The position numbers and the translations under genes are program-made. Of a stretch of 64,000 nt of DNA, positions 15,636-23,653 are shown piece after piece. The stretch is from Proteiniclasticum aestuarii. GTDB lineage: Bacteria; Bacillota; Clostridia; Clostridiales; Clostridiaceae. The stretch is taken from the NCBI RefSeq assembly GCF_017368455.1, contig NZ_JAFNJU010000009.1, positions 1 through 64,000 of the forward strand. The letters run 5' to 3'. The notes beneath the pieces are model-generated. The model was not told where the DNA came from, searched no databases, and saw only the letters and a list, made by a program, of their open reading frames with translations. Every line of letters starts with the position of its first letter. Within the stretch, counting starts at the first letter, position 1.

Positions 15636-17663
15636 ATGAAGAAATTATTATTGCTTATCGTAATGATACCACTGGTGCTCATGATGAGCGCCTGTGACGA
15701 AGAAGAGCCCCATGATCCGCTGGAGACCTTCTACGGATACATGGATGCATTTGAAGAGATGGATTTTGAAAGGATGTATGCTCTGCTGGACTCAAAAAGC
15801 AGAGCAGCCATCACGGAAGAAGAATATATTGCCACCTATAAGAACATCTACGAGTCCATACCCGTCACCGATGCGACAATGTCAAGCAGGATGGAGACCT
15901 TCGATATGGAAAGAAAAATCCTGGCGGAAGACTCCACGAGGATCCCCATGGATGTCACCCTGACCCGTGGGGAAGAGGATCTGAAGTACAGCCTGGATGT
16001 GTTGGTGGTGAAAGAGACCGATGAAAACGAAAATGACAACTACAGAATCTCTTTCGACAGAAAGCTCATCTATCCCAATTACGGAGCAGGTGATGTCATC
16101 GAGACAACGGAAGTGCCACCCCTGAGAGGTGAAATATTCGACCGCAGCGGAAAACCTCTGGCGCAGAACGGGGAAGTGTACTGGGTGGGTATGGTGCCTG
16201 GCAGACTTGGTGCACAGAAGGAGGAAGCCATTGAAGCTTTGGTGGAGAGTTTTGGCCTCACAGAGGAATATATCCGAAAGAGACTGGGTCTCAGCTGGGT
16301 GAAAGAGGACACCTTCGTGGACATGGTGAAGGTCTCCATGGAGGATAAGTCGGTGGTGGACCAGCTCACCAGCCGATTTGCAGGCATCATCTACCGGGTG
16401 ATCAAAGACCGTGTCTACCCCTACAAGGATGCCGCCGCCCATCTTACAGGCTATTTAGGCCTTGTGAATGCGGAAGAATATGAAGAGCTTGAACCCTTAG
16501 GTTTTCCCATTGATACCAGGGTAGGTCGCTCGGGCCTGGAGCTTCTCTATGAGGAAGAGCTGAGAGGTCAGATGGGTACAGAGGTCAGGCTGCTGGATCG
16601 AGATGGAAACGTCAAGGAAGTCCTATCCTTCTTCCAGAACAACAAAGGAAGGGATCTCTATCTTACCATCGACATCGAAAAGCAGATGGCTCTCTTTGAT
16701 GAGATGAAGACGGAGATGGGCACCGCCAGTGTGGTCAACTACAAGACAGGAGAGGTGGAAGCTCTGGTGAGTGCACCTTCCTATGACCCCAATGCCTTCA
16801 TCCTCGGCCAGACCCAGGAAGATTACAACCGTCTTCTGAATGACCCGAAGAAACCGCTCCTCAATCGATTCACGAAGCTCTATGTGCCAGGGTCCACCAT
16901 CAAACCGCTGACAGCAGCCATCGCCATGGAAAACGGAAAGCTTGATATGGAAAAGGAGATCAGCATCAACGGCACAAAGTGGCAGGCCGATGAAAGCTGG
17001 GGGAACTACTATGTGACTAGGGTGACAGATCCAGGCATGCCTGTGGACATCGAAAAAGCCTTCATCTACTCCGACAATATCTTCTTTGCACAGATGGCAA
17101 TGGAGACGGGAGAGGAGATTTTCCTCGAAGGCATGAGAAAATTCGGTGTGGGGGAAGACACCCAGTTAGGTTTCGGGTTTGAAACGTCTCAGATCTCAAA
17201 TGACGGAGCGCTCAGCTCTGAAGTGCTTCTGGCGGATTCCGGCTACGGTCAGGGTCAGGTCCTGTTTCATGCGCTGACGCTGCCAAAAGCCTATACAGCC
17301 ATTTCGGATGACGGTGCCATGAAACAGCTGAAGCTCTTCATGGATGAAGCGTTACCGGTTCAGGAAGCGGTCATCGGAGAAGAAGTGGCTGACCAGGTAC
17401 TGGACTTCATGAAAATGTCCATAGAATCCCCCCAGGGGACCGGCCATGAAGCGTATCTATCAGGAAGATCTCTGGCCGGAAAGACCGGGACATCAGAAAT
17501 CGGACCAACTGCTGATAAGTCTGAAATCGGATGGTTTTCCGTCATCGATCTGGACGACATGAATCCTTACATCACCACCATGATGATTGAGGATGTGAAA
17601 GGAAGAGGCGGAAGCGCAGTAGCTGTGAACAAGGTGAGAGAGTTCATAGAAGACTACGAATAA
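15636..17663 (+). CDS. Class B penicillin-binding protein (MecA-N/NTF2-like, lipoprotein)
   Basis: A 675-residue peptidoglycan transpeptidase. A signal peptide with lipobox MMSAC (Cys20) suggests lipid anchoring instead of a membrane helix. Domains in order are an NTF2-like MecA_N region (about 28-150), a PBP dimerisation domain beginning RGEIFDRSGKPLAQNG, and the transpeptidase. The transpeptidase has active Ser420 in STIK, SDN at 479 and KTG at 616. The layout is that of low-affinity class B PBPs (PBP3/PBP2a type), which can give intrinsic beta-lactam tolerance; that phenotype is inference. An excellent GGAGGAGG site precedes the ATG. Confidence 0.93.
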   Translation: MKKLLLLIVMIPLVLMMSACDEEEPHDPLETFYGYMDAFEEMDFERMYALLDSKSRAAITEEEYIATYKNIYESIPVTDATMSSRMETFDMERKILAEDSTRIPMDVTLTRGEEDLKYSLDVLVVKETDENENDNYRISFDRKLIYPNYGAGDVIETTEVPPLRGEIFDRSGKPLAQNGEVYWVGMVPGRLGAQKEEAIEALVESFGLTEEYIRKRLGLSWVKEDTFVDMVKVSMEDKSVVDQLTSRFAGIIYRVIKDRVYPYKDAAAHLTGYLGLVNAEEYEELEPLGFPIDTRVGRSGLELLYEEELRGQMGTEVRLLDRDGNVKEVLSFFQNNKGRDLYLTIDIEKQMALFDEMKTEMGTASVVNYKTGEVEALVSAPSYDPNAFILGQTQEDYNRLLNDPKKPLLNRFTKLYVPGSTIKPLTAAIAMENGKLDMEKEISINGTKWQADESWGNYYVTRVTDPGMPVDIEKAFIYSDNIFFAQMAMETGEEIFLEGMRKFGVGEDTQLGFGFETSQISNDGALSSEVLLADSGYGQGQVLFHALTLPKAYTAISDDGAMKQLKLFMDEALPVQEAVIGEEVADQVLDFMKMSIESPQGTGHEAYLSGRSLAGKTGTSEIGPTADKSEIGWFSVIDLDDMNPYITTMMIEDVKGRGGSAVAVNKVREFIEDYE

Positions 17664-17703
17664 ATGGTAGGAGACGGAAAAGAAATCTCTCTATGACAAA
17701 GTG

Positions 17704-17750
17704 AAAGGATGCAGGAGCCGGTTACATCCGGCTTGCCTGCATCCTTTCCT
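17704..17750 (+). terminator. Strong terminator after the penicillin-binding protein gene
   Basis: AAAGGATGCAGG and CCTGCATCCTTT form a 12-bp outer stem, with an inner AGCCGG/CCGGCT stem, followed by CCTTT. Confidence 0.85.
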
Positions 17751-17804
17751 TTACTATCGAAAATGAGACAGAAGAAAACGTCTCGAAAACTATGTCATAA
17801 CAGC

Positions 17805-17879
17805 GCTAGGATGGCATTCTCTTAACCAATTTACAGAATAAAACATAAAGTAATTGATTATTTGAATATCCATCCTAGC
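17805..17879. repeat. 10-bp perfect inverted repeat with a 55-base spacer
   Basis: GCTAGGATGG at 17805-17814 is repeated inverted as CCATCCTAGC at 17870-17879. The AT-rich spacer has no hairpin of its own. It could be the end structure of a small degenerate mobile element; no function is shown. Confidence 0.5.
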
Positions 17880-18375
17880 TGAGTCTGGTTTGTTGGTGTA
17901 CTTATGATGGTACACTCCTTTCTTTTTTGGTATAACTTAACTGTTTCTTGTCTAACCACGATACGTTTCAAGTATCAACCTATAGACTCGAGACTCTGCA
18001 ATTAAGTTACCCAGCGAATCCGTCCAATCGAGTCTTGAAACCATTAAGATAGTGATTCGTATGAACTGTATAAAAATGGAATCGGAACTGTTTTGGAGAA
18101 TTCTCGAAGCTGCATGTTCTTCATCGATTATCACTTGATTCTCTGATAAAGTGTATACCTCTTCGTATTTATATTGTAGAGAAAATCCGCTGATTTTTCA
18201 AGAAATCCGGGACCTGAAAACGGCTCTTTCAGACCATTAAAAAAGGTTACATGATAAAAGATGGAAAATTCTAACTATTACGAGTCCAGGCTCGCTCTTA
18301 CGGATTTTCGCATGAAAGATTCATCATGTTTCAACAAAGATGGTAGTGCGCATGTAAAGCCGATTCTAATGAGGG

Positions 18376-18470
18376 GTGTCAGTGCAGGCTTCTCCGAAGA
18401 CTCCTCAGATAGAGAGAAGTGAACCTGCACATTATGGGGAGAAATATCCTGATCTTCTGTCTGGTGACAC
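18376..18470. repeat. Nested inverted repeats able to form a branched RNA or cruciform
   Basis: An outer pair GTGTCA (18376) / TGACAC (18465) encloses GTGCAGG (18382) / CCTGCAC (18424), which itself encloses CTTCTC (18389) / GAGAAG (18414). The three pairs are stacked on the left side and interrupted by a four-base bulge on the right. It lies about 100 bases upstream of the mgtC-like gene's promoter. It matches no riboswitch I can name. Confidence 0.45.
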
Positions 18471-18544
18471 AGCTGTTGGATCAGAAAGGAGACCGTTTAT
18501 TAAACAGAATACTATTTTTAATACTGATTTTACGTATATATTTA

Positions 18545-18594
18545 GTAATGTTTACAGAGTAAATGTTTACATTACCGGATGGATGGGATATAAT
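18545..18594 (+). promoter_or_regulatory. Promoter of the mgtC-like gene with overlapping repeats
   Basis: TTTACA (18566-18571) and TATAAT (18589-18594) are separated by exactly 17 bases. The -35 region is covered by TGTTTAC at 18549 and again at 18564, with GTAAA between them and GTAATG/CATTAC half-sites outside. The arrangement looks like an operator for a repressor that blocks the -35 box. Confidence 0.7.
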
Positions 18595-18625
18595 AAGGAT
18601 TAGTTTATAAAAAGAGGTGAGCAAA

Positions 18626-19330
18626 ATGGCCTATGAAGAAATCTTACTAAGGCTCGCCATTGCTGTCTTTACTGGAGGAGCCATCGGCTACGAAAGAGAG
18701 TACAAGAACAGACCGGCCGGATTCAGGACACATATCCTTGTCTGTATCGGTGCGGCTGTGATTTCTCTGATCCAGGTGAACATGAATGAGGAAATCATTC
18801 GCAGAGTACTGATCAATCCCAATCTGAAAGATATCCTGAGAGCGGACTACGGCAGACTCAGCGCGCAGGTCATCAGCGGAATCGGTTTTCTCGGTGCAGG
18901 TACCATCATTCATAACAAAGGATCCATCAAAGGATTGACGACAGCGGCAACACTCTGGCTTGTGGCGACACTGGGTCTTGCCATAGGGTATGGTTATTAT
19001 GTGATCAGCCTGGCAGCACTGGTCATCTGTGTCATTGTACTAATTTCATTAAAGAGAATCCAGAACAAACTATTCCATGGGGACTCCAATATGAAGATTG
19101 ATGTGGACTTTGCCAAAAGGTCCAAAGCAGTGGATTACATCAATGAGTATTTTGAAAAGCAGAACATTCATGTGGTGGACATTCATTTCATGACCAATGC
19201 CGTAGATGGAGTGAAAAGCTGTATCTATACAATCAATCTGCCAAGATCCCTCAATATTCTCCAGGTCATCAGAGATCTGGCGCATAATGACAATATCCTG
19301 GAAATCAGAGAACATGTGGATGAGCAGTAA
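18626..19330 (+). CDS. MgtC/SapB-family membrane protein
   Basis: A 234-residue protein with the MgtC signature at the N-terminus: LLRLAIAVFTGGAIGYEREYKNRPAGFRTHILVCIGAA, followed by GIGFLGAGTIIHNKGSIKGLTTAATLWL. Four or five membrane helices are followed by a soluble ACT-like domain from about residue 150. MgtC proteins are linked to growth in low magnesium and to control of ATP synthase or potassium uptake in pathogens; the role in this organism is unknown. The ATG at 18626 follows AGAGGTGAG; an in-frame GTG at 18617 is part of the ribosome site. It stands alone between a promoter and a terminator. Confidence 0.92.
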   Translation: MAYEEILLRLAIAVFTGGAIGYEREYKNRPAGFRTHILVCIGAAVISLIQVNMNEEIIRRVLINPNLKDILRADYGRLSAQVISGIGFLGAGTIIHNKGSIKGLTTAATLWLVATLGLAIGYGYYVISLAALVICVIVLISLKRIQNKLFHGDSNMKIDVDFAKRSKAVDYINEYFEKQNIHVVDIHFMTNAVDGVKSCIYTINLPRSLNILQVIRDLAHNDNILEIREHVDEQ

Positions 19331-19331
19331 G

Positions 19332-19360
19332 AAAATCTAGACGAAGGTCTAGATTTTTTT
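19332..19360 (+). terminator. Terminator after the mgtC-like gene
   Basis: AAATCTAGAC and GTCTAGATTT form a perfect stem around GAAG, followed by a T run. Confidence 0.9.
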
Positions 19361-19383
19361 CTTGCCAATTTCATAGTATGATA

Positions 19384-19413
19384 TTGACTATATTGTGCGA
19401 CATACAGTATAAT
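19384..19413 (+). promoter_or_regulatory. Promoter of the first PadR/HAAS pair
   Basis: TTGACT (19384-19389) and TATAAT (19408-19413) are 18 bases apart. The interval has a loose dyad around GTGCGAC, which could be an autoregulatory PadR site. Confidence 0.7.
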
Positions 19414-19429
19414 GAAACTGGTGATGAAT

Positions 19430-19768
19430 ATGGATAAAAAACAGGATCTGATCAACTCCTTTCTGGTGGAGCTGAAGCGCGGAACCATTACACTGGCGGT
19501 GCTGAGTCAGCTCAAGAACCCTCAGTACGGATACTCGCTGCTTGAAAAACTGGTAAGCAGGGAGGTGCCCATCGAATCCAATACGCTGTATCCGCTTCTG
19601 AGGAGACTGGAGAAACAGGGCATCCTTCTCAGTGAGTGGAGCACCCAGGAAGCGAGACCCCGTAAATACTACAAATTAAGCGCCTTTGGAGAAGACGTCT
19701 ATGAACTTCTCGTGAAGGAATGGGAAAACTCTGTGGATGTCATGCAGAATATTCTGAGGGAGGATTGA
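19430..19768 (+). CDS. PadR-family transcriptional regulator
   Basis: A 112-residue winged-helix regulator. LKRGTITLAVLSQLKNPQYGYSLLEKL is the recognition region, followed by IESNTLYPLLRRLEKQGIL and the beta wing EARPRKYYKLS, all diagnostic of PadR. It ends with a short dimerisation helix. In-frame starts lie at 19412, 19424 and 19430; 19430 fits the GGTGA element best, since the TATAAT box ends at 19413. It overlaps nothing and precedes a HAAS-domain membrane protein by five bases, a pairing seen again at 36356-37664. Confidence 0.9.
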   Translation: MDKKQDLINSFLVELKRGTITLAVLSQLKNPQYGYSLLEKLVSREVPIESNTLYPLLRRLEKQGILLSEWSTQEARPRKYYKLSAFGEDVYELLVKEWENSVDVMQNILRED

Positions 19769-19773
19769 GAAAA

Positions 19774-20772
19774 ATGAATCATATCGACCGGTACATCTAT
19801 GCTGTTGTGAAGTATCTGCCAGAGAAAGACCGGGCAGAAATTGCAGAAGAACTGAGAGCGAACATTTATGACATGCTTGGTGGAGACCGCAGTGAGGAAA
19901 ACATCGTCAGGACCCTTGAGGATATGGGCAGTCCTTTCAGGCTGGCGCTTTCCTATATGGGCACAGAACAGTATCTCATCGGTCCTAAGGTCTACCACTT
20001 GTATCTGGAAGTGCTTAAGATCGTAGCGCTGGCTGCAGTGATCATAGGGGTGCTTACCTTCACCCTTGAACTCATCACGGAAGTGGGCAGTATACGAACC
20101 ATCGCAGACGTCGTAGCGCTGATCATAGGAGGATTTGCCACCGTATTCAACGTTCTGGTGGGATTTCTCTTCTGGGTGACAGTGGTATTCGTGATTATTG
20201 AAAAAACCGATTCTGCTGATGAGATGATCCATTCCATGGATAAGCCCTTCAGGGTATCCAGTCTTAAGGATGTTCCGAATCTGGAGCGGAAGAAGATCTC
20301 CAAGGTGGAAATGGTCGTGTCGCTGATCTTCACCATCGTATTTCTTTATCTTTTCGTATACAGAAATGAACTGATTGCCGTCTATACCCAGAGTGAAACC
20401 ATCAGGATCTTCAATGCGGACATCATTGCAAGATACAGGTTCCTTCTTCTGTTCTCAGGCGCATTCAGTATTATGGTCTCTATCCTGAAACTGATTTATG
20501 GACGATGGAATGAACTTCTCGGGGTGATTTCCTCCGTGGATGCACTGGTGAATCTTGGTGTCACCATCCTTGTTCTCACCAATGAGCGGCTTTTTACTGC
20601 TGGATTTCTGGAGTTTATGGAAGGCCTATGGGACAAGATCGGAATCAACCTGGATATGAACATCCAGTGGGCTGTGAGGGGGTTCCTGGCGCTGGTTCTG
20701 ATTGCCACCTTGGTGGAGATCGGGACTTCTCTCTACTACGGATTTAGAAAGGTGAACACCAAATCGAAATAA
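19774..20772 (+). CDS. HAAS-domain multi-pass membrane protein, PadR partner
   Basis: A 332-residue protein. The first 70 residues (IDRYIYAVVKYLPEKDRAEIAEELRANIYDML...EENIVRTLEDMGSPFRLALSYMG) are an HAAS/DUF1700-type helical signalling domain. About six membrane helices follow at roughly 85-105, 115-150, 185-205, 235-255, 265-285 and 305-325. Such proteins are commonly encoded next to PadR regulators and are thought to act as membrane partners or anti-regulators, but the signal is unknown. GGAGGATTGAG precedes the ATG at 19774. Confidence 0.8.
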   Translation: MNHIDRYIYAVVKYLPEKDRAEIAEELRANIYDMLGGDRSEENIVRTLEDMGSPFRLALSYMGTEQYLIGPKVYHLYLEVLKIVALAAVIIGVLTFTLELITEVGSIRTIADVVALIIGGFATVFNVLVGFLFWVTVVFVIIEKTDSADEMIHSMDKPFRVSSLKDVPNLERKKISKVEMVVSLIFTIVFLYLFVYRNELIAVYTQSETIRIFNADIIARYRFLLLFSGAFSIMVSILKLIYGRWNELLGVISSVDALVNLGVTILVLTNERLFTAGFLEFMEGLWDKIGINLDMNIQWAVRGFLALVLIATLVEIGTSLYYGFRKVNTKSK

Positions 20773-20788
20773 AATGAGTATAGGAAGC

Positions 20789-20820
20789 ATGAAAGTCTCT
20801 TTCGAGAGGCTTTCTTTCAT
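20789..20820 (+). terminator. Terminator after the HAAS gene
   Basis: GAAAGTCTC and GAGAGGCTTTC pair (one bulge) around TTTC, ending in a TTTC-rich tail. Confidence 0.65.
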
Positions 20821-20920
20821 ATATAGGCAATTGTTCAGAGGCCTTTCATGTTTTCTTAATATAATTGGATTAAAATGGAATCACAAAGATTGCGGAGCAA
20901 TCGGACTGGAGGATGAGAAC

Positions 20921-21736
20921 ATGAGGAAGAAAAAGAATAAATATCCTCTCTTGCTGATCCTGCTCCTTTCAGGAGTCCTTCTCACAGGATGCGCAGAAGA
21001 CCTGGAAGAACAGATGAATGTAGTGGAGGAATCCATCAATAGATTTGAAGAGAAAGCCAATGAGTTCTTCGACAGCCTGGGAGACTCTCTGGATGAGGTC
21101 ATGGAGAATGTCACGGAGTACATCGAAGATCTTCTGGATCAGCGGCCGGATGATGAACTGCAGGAGGTCGAAGAGTCAGATGAGCAGGACGATACCCAGT
21201 CCGAAGGGCTGGCCCATGAGGACCTTGACATCAGCTTCGTCAGCCGAAGCATGGAAGAAGCCTTCTTGGAAATACCGTACCGCTACGACTATGCATTTGA
21301 TGAGGATTCGGAAAACTATATACTGGAAAGGCTCAACGCCTACAGAGCGGAAAATGATCTTCATCCACTGGAAAGAAGGGAAGATCTGTCCCAGTCCGCC
21401 CGATACAAATCTCTGGCCATGCTGCAGTATGATTACTTCAGTCATGACAATCCCAATCTCGGAAACCGCCCCTTTGACTATCTCTTATGGAGAAAACTGG
21501 ATCTGAAATACAATGGCATCGGAGAAAACCTGGCCTTTGTATCCAATTCCGCTTTTTCAGACAGCATTCATGCGGAAGAACTCTTTACAGGGTGGCAGAA
21601 TTCAGATGGGCACAACAAGCAGATGCTCAGTCCCGTGCATAAGTACATCGGCGTAGGCGTTGTGCGATCCACGGAATCGGGATCCTACTTTAAAGGATAC
21701 AAGGTGCTCCTCGGCACCCAGCATTTCGGAAATTAG
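20921..21736 (+). CDS. CAP/SCP-domain lipoprotein
   Basis: A 271-residue extracytoplasmic protein. A signal sequence ends in lipobox LLTGC (Cys24). A very acidic coiled linker follows (about 25-115), then a cysteine-rich-secretory/SCP (CAP) domain: ILERLNAYRAENDLHPL, LAMLQYDYFSHDNP, GENLAF and WQNSDGHNKQML, with the conserved His residues of the CAP cavity. Bacterial CAP proteins are cell-envelope proteins of largely unknown biochemical role. The ATG at 20921 is chosen because the upstream in-frame frame from 20774 has no signal peptide at its start and GGAGGATGAG lies just before 20921. Confidence 0.88.
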   Translation: MRKKKNKYPLLLILLLSGVLLTGCAEDLEEQMNVVEESINRFEEKANEFFDSLGDSLDEVMENVTEYIEDLLDQRPDDELQEVEESDEQDDTQSEGLAHEDLDISFVSRSMEEAFLEIPYRYDYAFDEDSENYILERLNAYRAENDLHPLERREDLSQSARYKSLAMLQYDYFSHDNPNLGNRPFDYLLWRKLDLKYNGIGENLAFVSNSAFSDSIHAEELFTGWQNSDGHNKQMLSPVHKYIGVGVVRSTESGSYFKGYKVLLGTQHFGN

Positions 21737-21757
21737 CAGAAGGAAACAGGAACAGTT

Positions 21758-22618
21758 ATGGAAATATTCATCGTCATCCTCCTCGCGGCAGCGCTGCGCT
21801 ATTATTTTGACAACTACACCTTCGCCGTCAGAAACATCGAGGTCTCCTCAAAAGATTTACCCAAGGGATTTCACGGCTACAGGATTCTCCATATTTCCGA
21901 TCTCCATAACAGCAGATACGGAAAAGGAAACAGCAGCCTGGTCAGGGAAGTCCTGAAGCAAGGCCCCGATGTGATTTTCTACACCGGAGATATGATCAGC
22001 AGGCAAAGCCTTGCGGAAGGGAACTTCAGAAAGCTCATAGAAGGTCTGGCCCATAAGGCACCATCCTATTATGTGGATGGGAATCATGAAGATGAACTTC
22101 AGGGCAGAGACAAGGAAGCGTTCCTTACACTGCTTGCACGCAATGGAATCCGGCACATTGAAAACGAGAAGATGCAGCTGGAGAGAAAAGGGGATCAGAT
22201 CACCCTCTATGGACTTCGACTTCCCCGAAGATACCTCAGAAACACCTATGATAGAGAGGGGAAGGAAATGCTTCGCAAAGAGTATCTGGACCAATGTCTG
22301 GGGTCTTCCGAGAAAGGGTTTTCCATCCTGCTGGTCCACAACCCGCTGTACTTCCCAGTCTATGCAGACTATGGCGCAGATCTCACTTTTTCCGGCCATG
22401 TTCATGGAGGCCTTGTGCGACTACCTTTTCTGGGAGGCGTCCTTTCACCAGACCGGACCTTGTTCCCTCGATATACCAGAGGCGTATATGAGAAAGAGAA
22501 GAGCAGGATCGTCGTCAGCCCGGGCATTGGAGGAATCCGTCTGAGAGTCTTCAATCAGCCGACCCTCTATGTGGTCACTCTGGTGCGTAAAGACCCTGAA
22601 GACGCTGAGCGCCTATAA
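21758..22618 (+). CDS. YkuE-like metallophosphoesterase
   Basis: A 286-residue calcineurin-like phosphoesterase anchored by an N-terminal hydrophobic helix (MEIFIVILLAAALRYYF). The five metal motifs are present: DLH in HISDLHNS, GDM in YTGDMIS, GNHE in VDGNHED, VHNP, and GHVHGG. The membrane-anchored form resembles YkuE, a wall-associated phosphodiesterase of Bacillus. The substrate is unknown. It lies 21 bases after the CAP lipoprotein gene and is probably in the same transcript. Confidence 0.92.
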   Translation: MEIFIVILLAAALRYYFDNYTFAVRNIEVSSKDLPKGFHGYRILHISDLHNSRYGKGNSSLVREVLKQGPDVIFYTGDMISRQSLAEGNFRKLIEGLAHKAPSYYVDGNHEDELQGRDKEAFLTLLARNGIRHIENEKMQLERKGDQITLYGLRLPRRYLRNTYDREGKEMLRKEYLDQCLGSSEKGFSILLVHNPLYFPVYADYGADLTFSGHVHGGLVRLPFLGGVLSPDRTLFPRYTRGVYEKEKSRIVVSPGIGGIRLRVFNQPTLYVVTLVRKDPEDAERL

Positions 22619-22636
22619 AACCCGTCCAATTTTAAG

Positions 22637-22672
22637 AACAGTTGGCATGATGAAGATGTCGACTGTTTTTTC
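22637..22672 (+). terminator. Terminator after the metallophosphoesterase gene
   Basis: AACAGT (22637) pairs with ACTGTT (22662) with further GCAT/ATGT pairing inside, followed by TTTTTTC. Confidence 0.75.
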
Positions 22673-22730
22673 ATTCTGAAGAATATCCTGAATGAATGGA
22701 ATTTCAGCAAAAATTAAGGGGCGTCTTCTA

Positions 22731-22818
22731 TGATGAAGCATGAAATTCATCATGATATCATTTCGCTATCATGATGCTGAACAAAAAGATTTAACAAAGT
22801 GTAAACTTGTGCTATAAT
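22731..22818 (+). promoter_or_regulatory. Promoter with two interlocking dyads
   Basis: TGATGAA-N8-TTCATCA (22731-22752) overlaps a perfect CATCATGATA-N9-TATCATGATG (22748-22776). Fifteen bases later come TTAACA (22791-22796) and TATAAT (22813-22818), 16 bases apart. The dyads are well placed for an activator or repressor of the gene at 22855. Confidence 0.65.
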
Positions 22819-22854
22819 TATAAAGTTGCTACTAAGAGAATGAAGGATAATTAG

Positions 22855-23568
22855 ATGGAAAACAGATTGAAAATAAATTTAAAAAACAGAAAACTGCTGA
22901 TTGTCCCAGTAGCTATTGCAGCGGTGATTCTGCTGTATTTTTACCTGGGAAACTTCTTTCAGACAGGTGTGGATTATTATGGATCCTTTCTCAGAGAAGA
23001 CCGTAAAGCCTCATCAACTCTTTCCTCCGTTTATGTAGGAAAAAGCGGTGCTGGAAAGACGACGCTCAAAGTCACCAGGATGAGCCAGGCGGACAAGTTT
23101 GTGGAAGTGAATCTGGACGGAAAAGAAAAAGAATATGTTCTGGAGGCAAGTGATGATGGAGAAGCCATACGGATCTTTGATGCAGAGAACGCACTGATCT
23201 ACAGCGGGAATCTATCTGTGGAAAGCGGAACCCTGACCAATCAGGAAGGGGAGGCTGTCTCCTATTACACCTACAGGCCACTGGATAACGAGACCTATAA
23301 TGAAACCAATCCGGATCCCATGCTTCTGGTGCTCATGGCCAATCGATTGAATGAGAGATATCGAGGAAATCTAACCATGCTCCTGTTTGCAGGACTGATT
23401 GCACTATCCATGATTACAGACATGATCTTCCCGAATTTTTTCTTCCGACTCAAAAATCTGAAGTACAAGGGGGACATCGAAATTCCAGCCATGTACCGGA
23501 AGATGCAGAAGTATTCATGGGTTTTCACCCCTGTTGCGGTGATTATTCTTATGATAATGGCTCTTTAA
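22855..23568 (+). CDS. Membrane protein of unknown function with an extracytoplasmic beta domain
   Basis: A 237-residue protein I do not recognise. One helix near residues 15-32 is followed by about 140 mostly beta-forming residues outside the membrane. Two helices follow (about 178-195 and 218-236) with a positive loop between them. The string GKSGAGKTT matches a Walker A pattern by spelling but lies in the predicted external domain and lacks a Walker B partner. AAGGA precedes the ATG by 8 bases. It has its own promoter, with prominent upstream dyads, and its own terminator. Confidence 0.7.
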   Translation: MENRLKINLKNRKLLIVPVAIAAVILLYFYLGNFFQTGVDYYGSFLREDRKASSTLSSVYVGKSGAGKTTLKVTRMSQADKFVEVNLDGKEKEYVLEASDDGEAIRIFDAENALIYSGNLSVESGTLTNQEGEAVSYYTYRPLDNETYNETNPDPMLLVLMANRLNERYRGNLTMLLFAGLIALSMITDMIFPNFFFRLKNLKYKGDIEIPAMYRKMQKYSWVFTPVAVIILMIMAL

Positions 23569-23594
23569 GACCTCCCTGGAGGTCTTTCTTTTTA
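23567..23594 (+). terminator. Terminator overlapping the stop of the preceding gene
   Basis: AAGACCTCC and GGAGGTCTT form a perfect 9-bp stem followed by TCTTTTT; it begins within the stop codon. Confidence 0.85.
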
Positions 23595-23607
23595 TACAAG
23601 AAAACCC

Positions 23608-23638
23608 TTGACCTTAACGTTACGTTAAGGTATATGCT
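23608..23638 (+). promoter_or_regulatory. MerR-type promoter and operator of the TipA-like gene
   Basis: TTGACC (23608-23613) and TATGCT (23633-23638) are separated by 19 bases, the overlong spacing characteristic of MerR-activated promoters. The spacer holds a perfect 19-base palindrome, CCTTAACGT-T-ACGTTAAGG (23612-23630). Autoregulation is therefore very likely. Confidence 0.88.
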
Positions 23639-23653
23639 TAGGATGGAGGTGAG

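Larger units (their letters stand above)
17751..18544. other. Long non-coding stretch before the mgtC-like gene
   Basis: About 800 bases without a recognisable gene on either strand. It contains a 10-bp inverted repeat at 17805/17870, a GTGTAC/GTACAC hairpin with a T-rich tail at 17896-17930 that could be a terminator, and a nested inverted repeat at 18376-18470. Short open frames (for example minus strand 17952-18134) have no ribosome site or recognisable content. The region may be a decayed gene or mobile element. Confidence 0.5.

Noticed and set aside
17874-17915. Short minus-strand frame from a GTG near 17915 with an AAAGGAG next to it
   Set aside because: The AAAGGAG directly abuts the GTG with no spacer, the frame is only about 40 codons, and the product has no recognisable feature.
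18376-18603. A 75-codon plus-strand frame ending before the mgtC-like gene
   Set aside because: It runs through the inverted repeats and the promoter, has no ribosome site and no protein-like pattern.
23040-23067. A Walker A-like GKSGAGKTT in the protein of unknown function at 22855
   Set aside because: It lies in the predicted external beta domain between membrane helices, and no Walker B or other NTPase motif follows.
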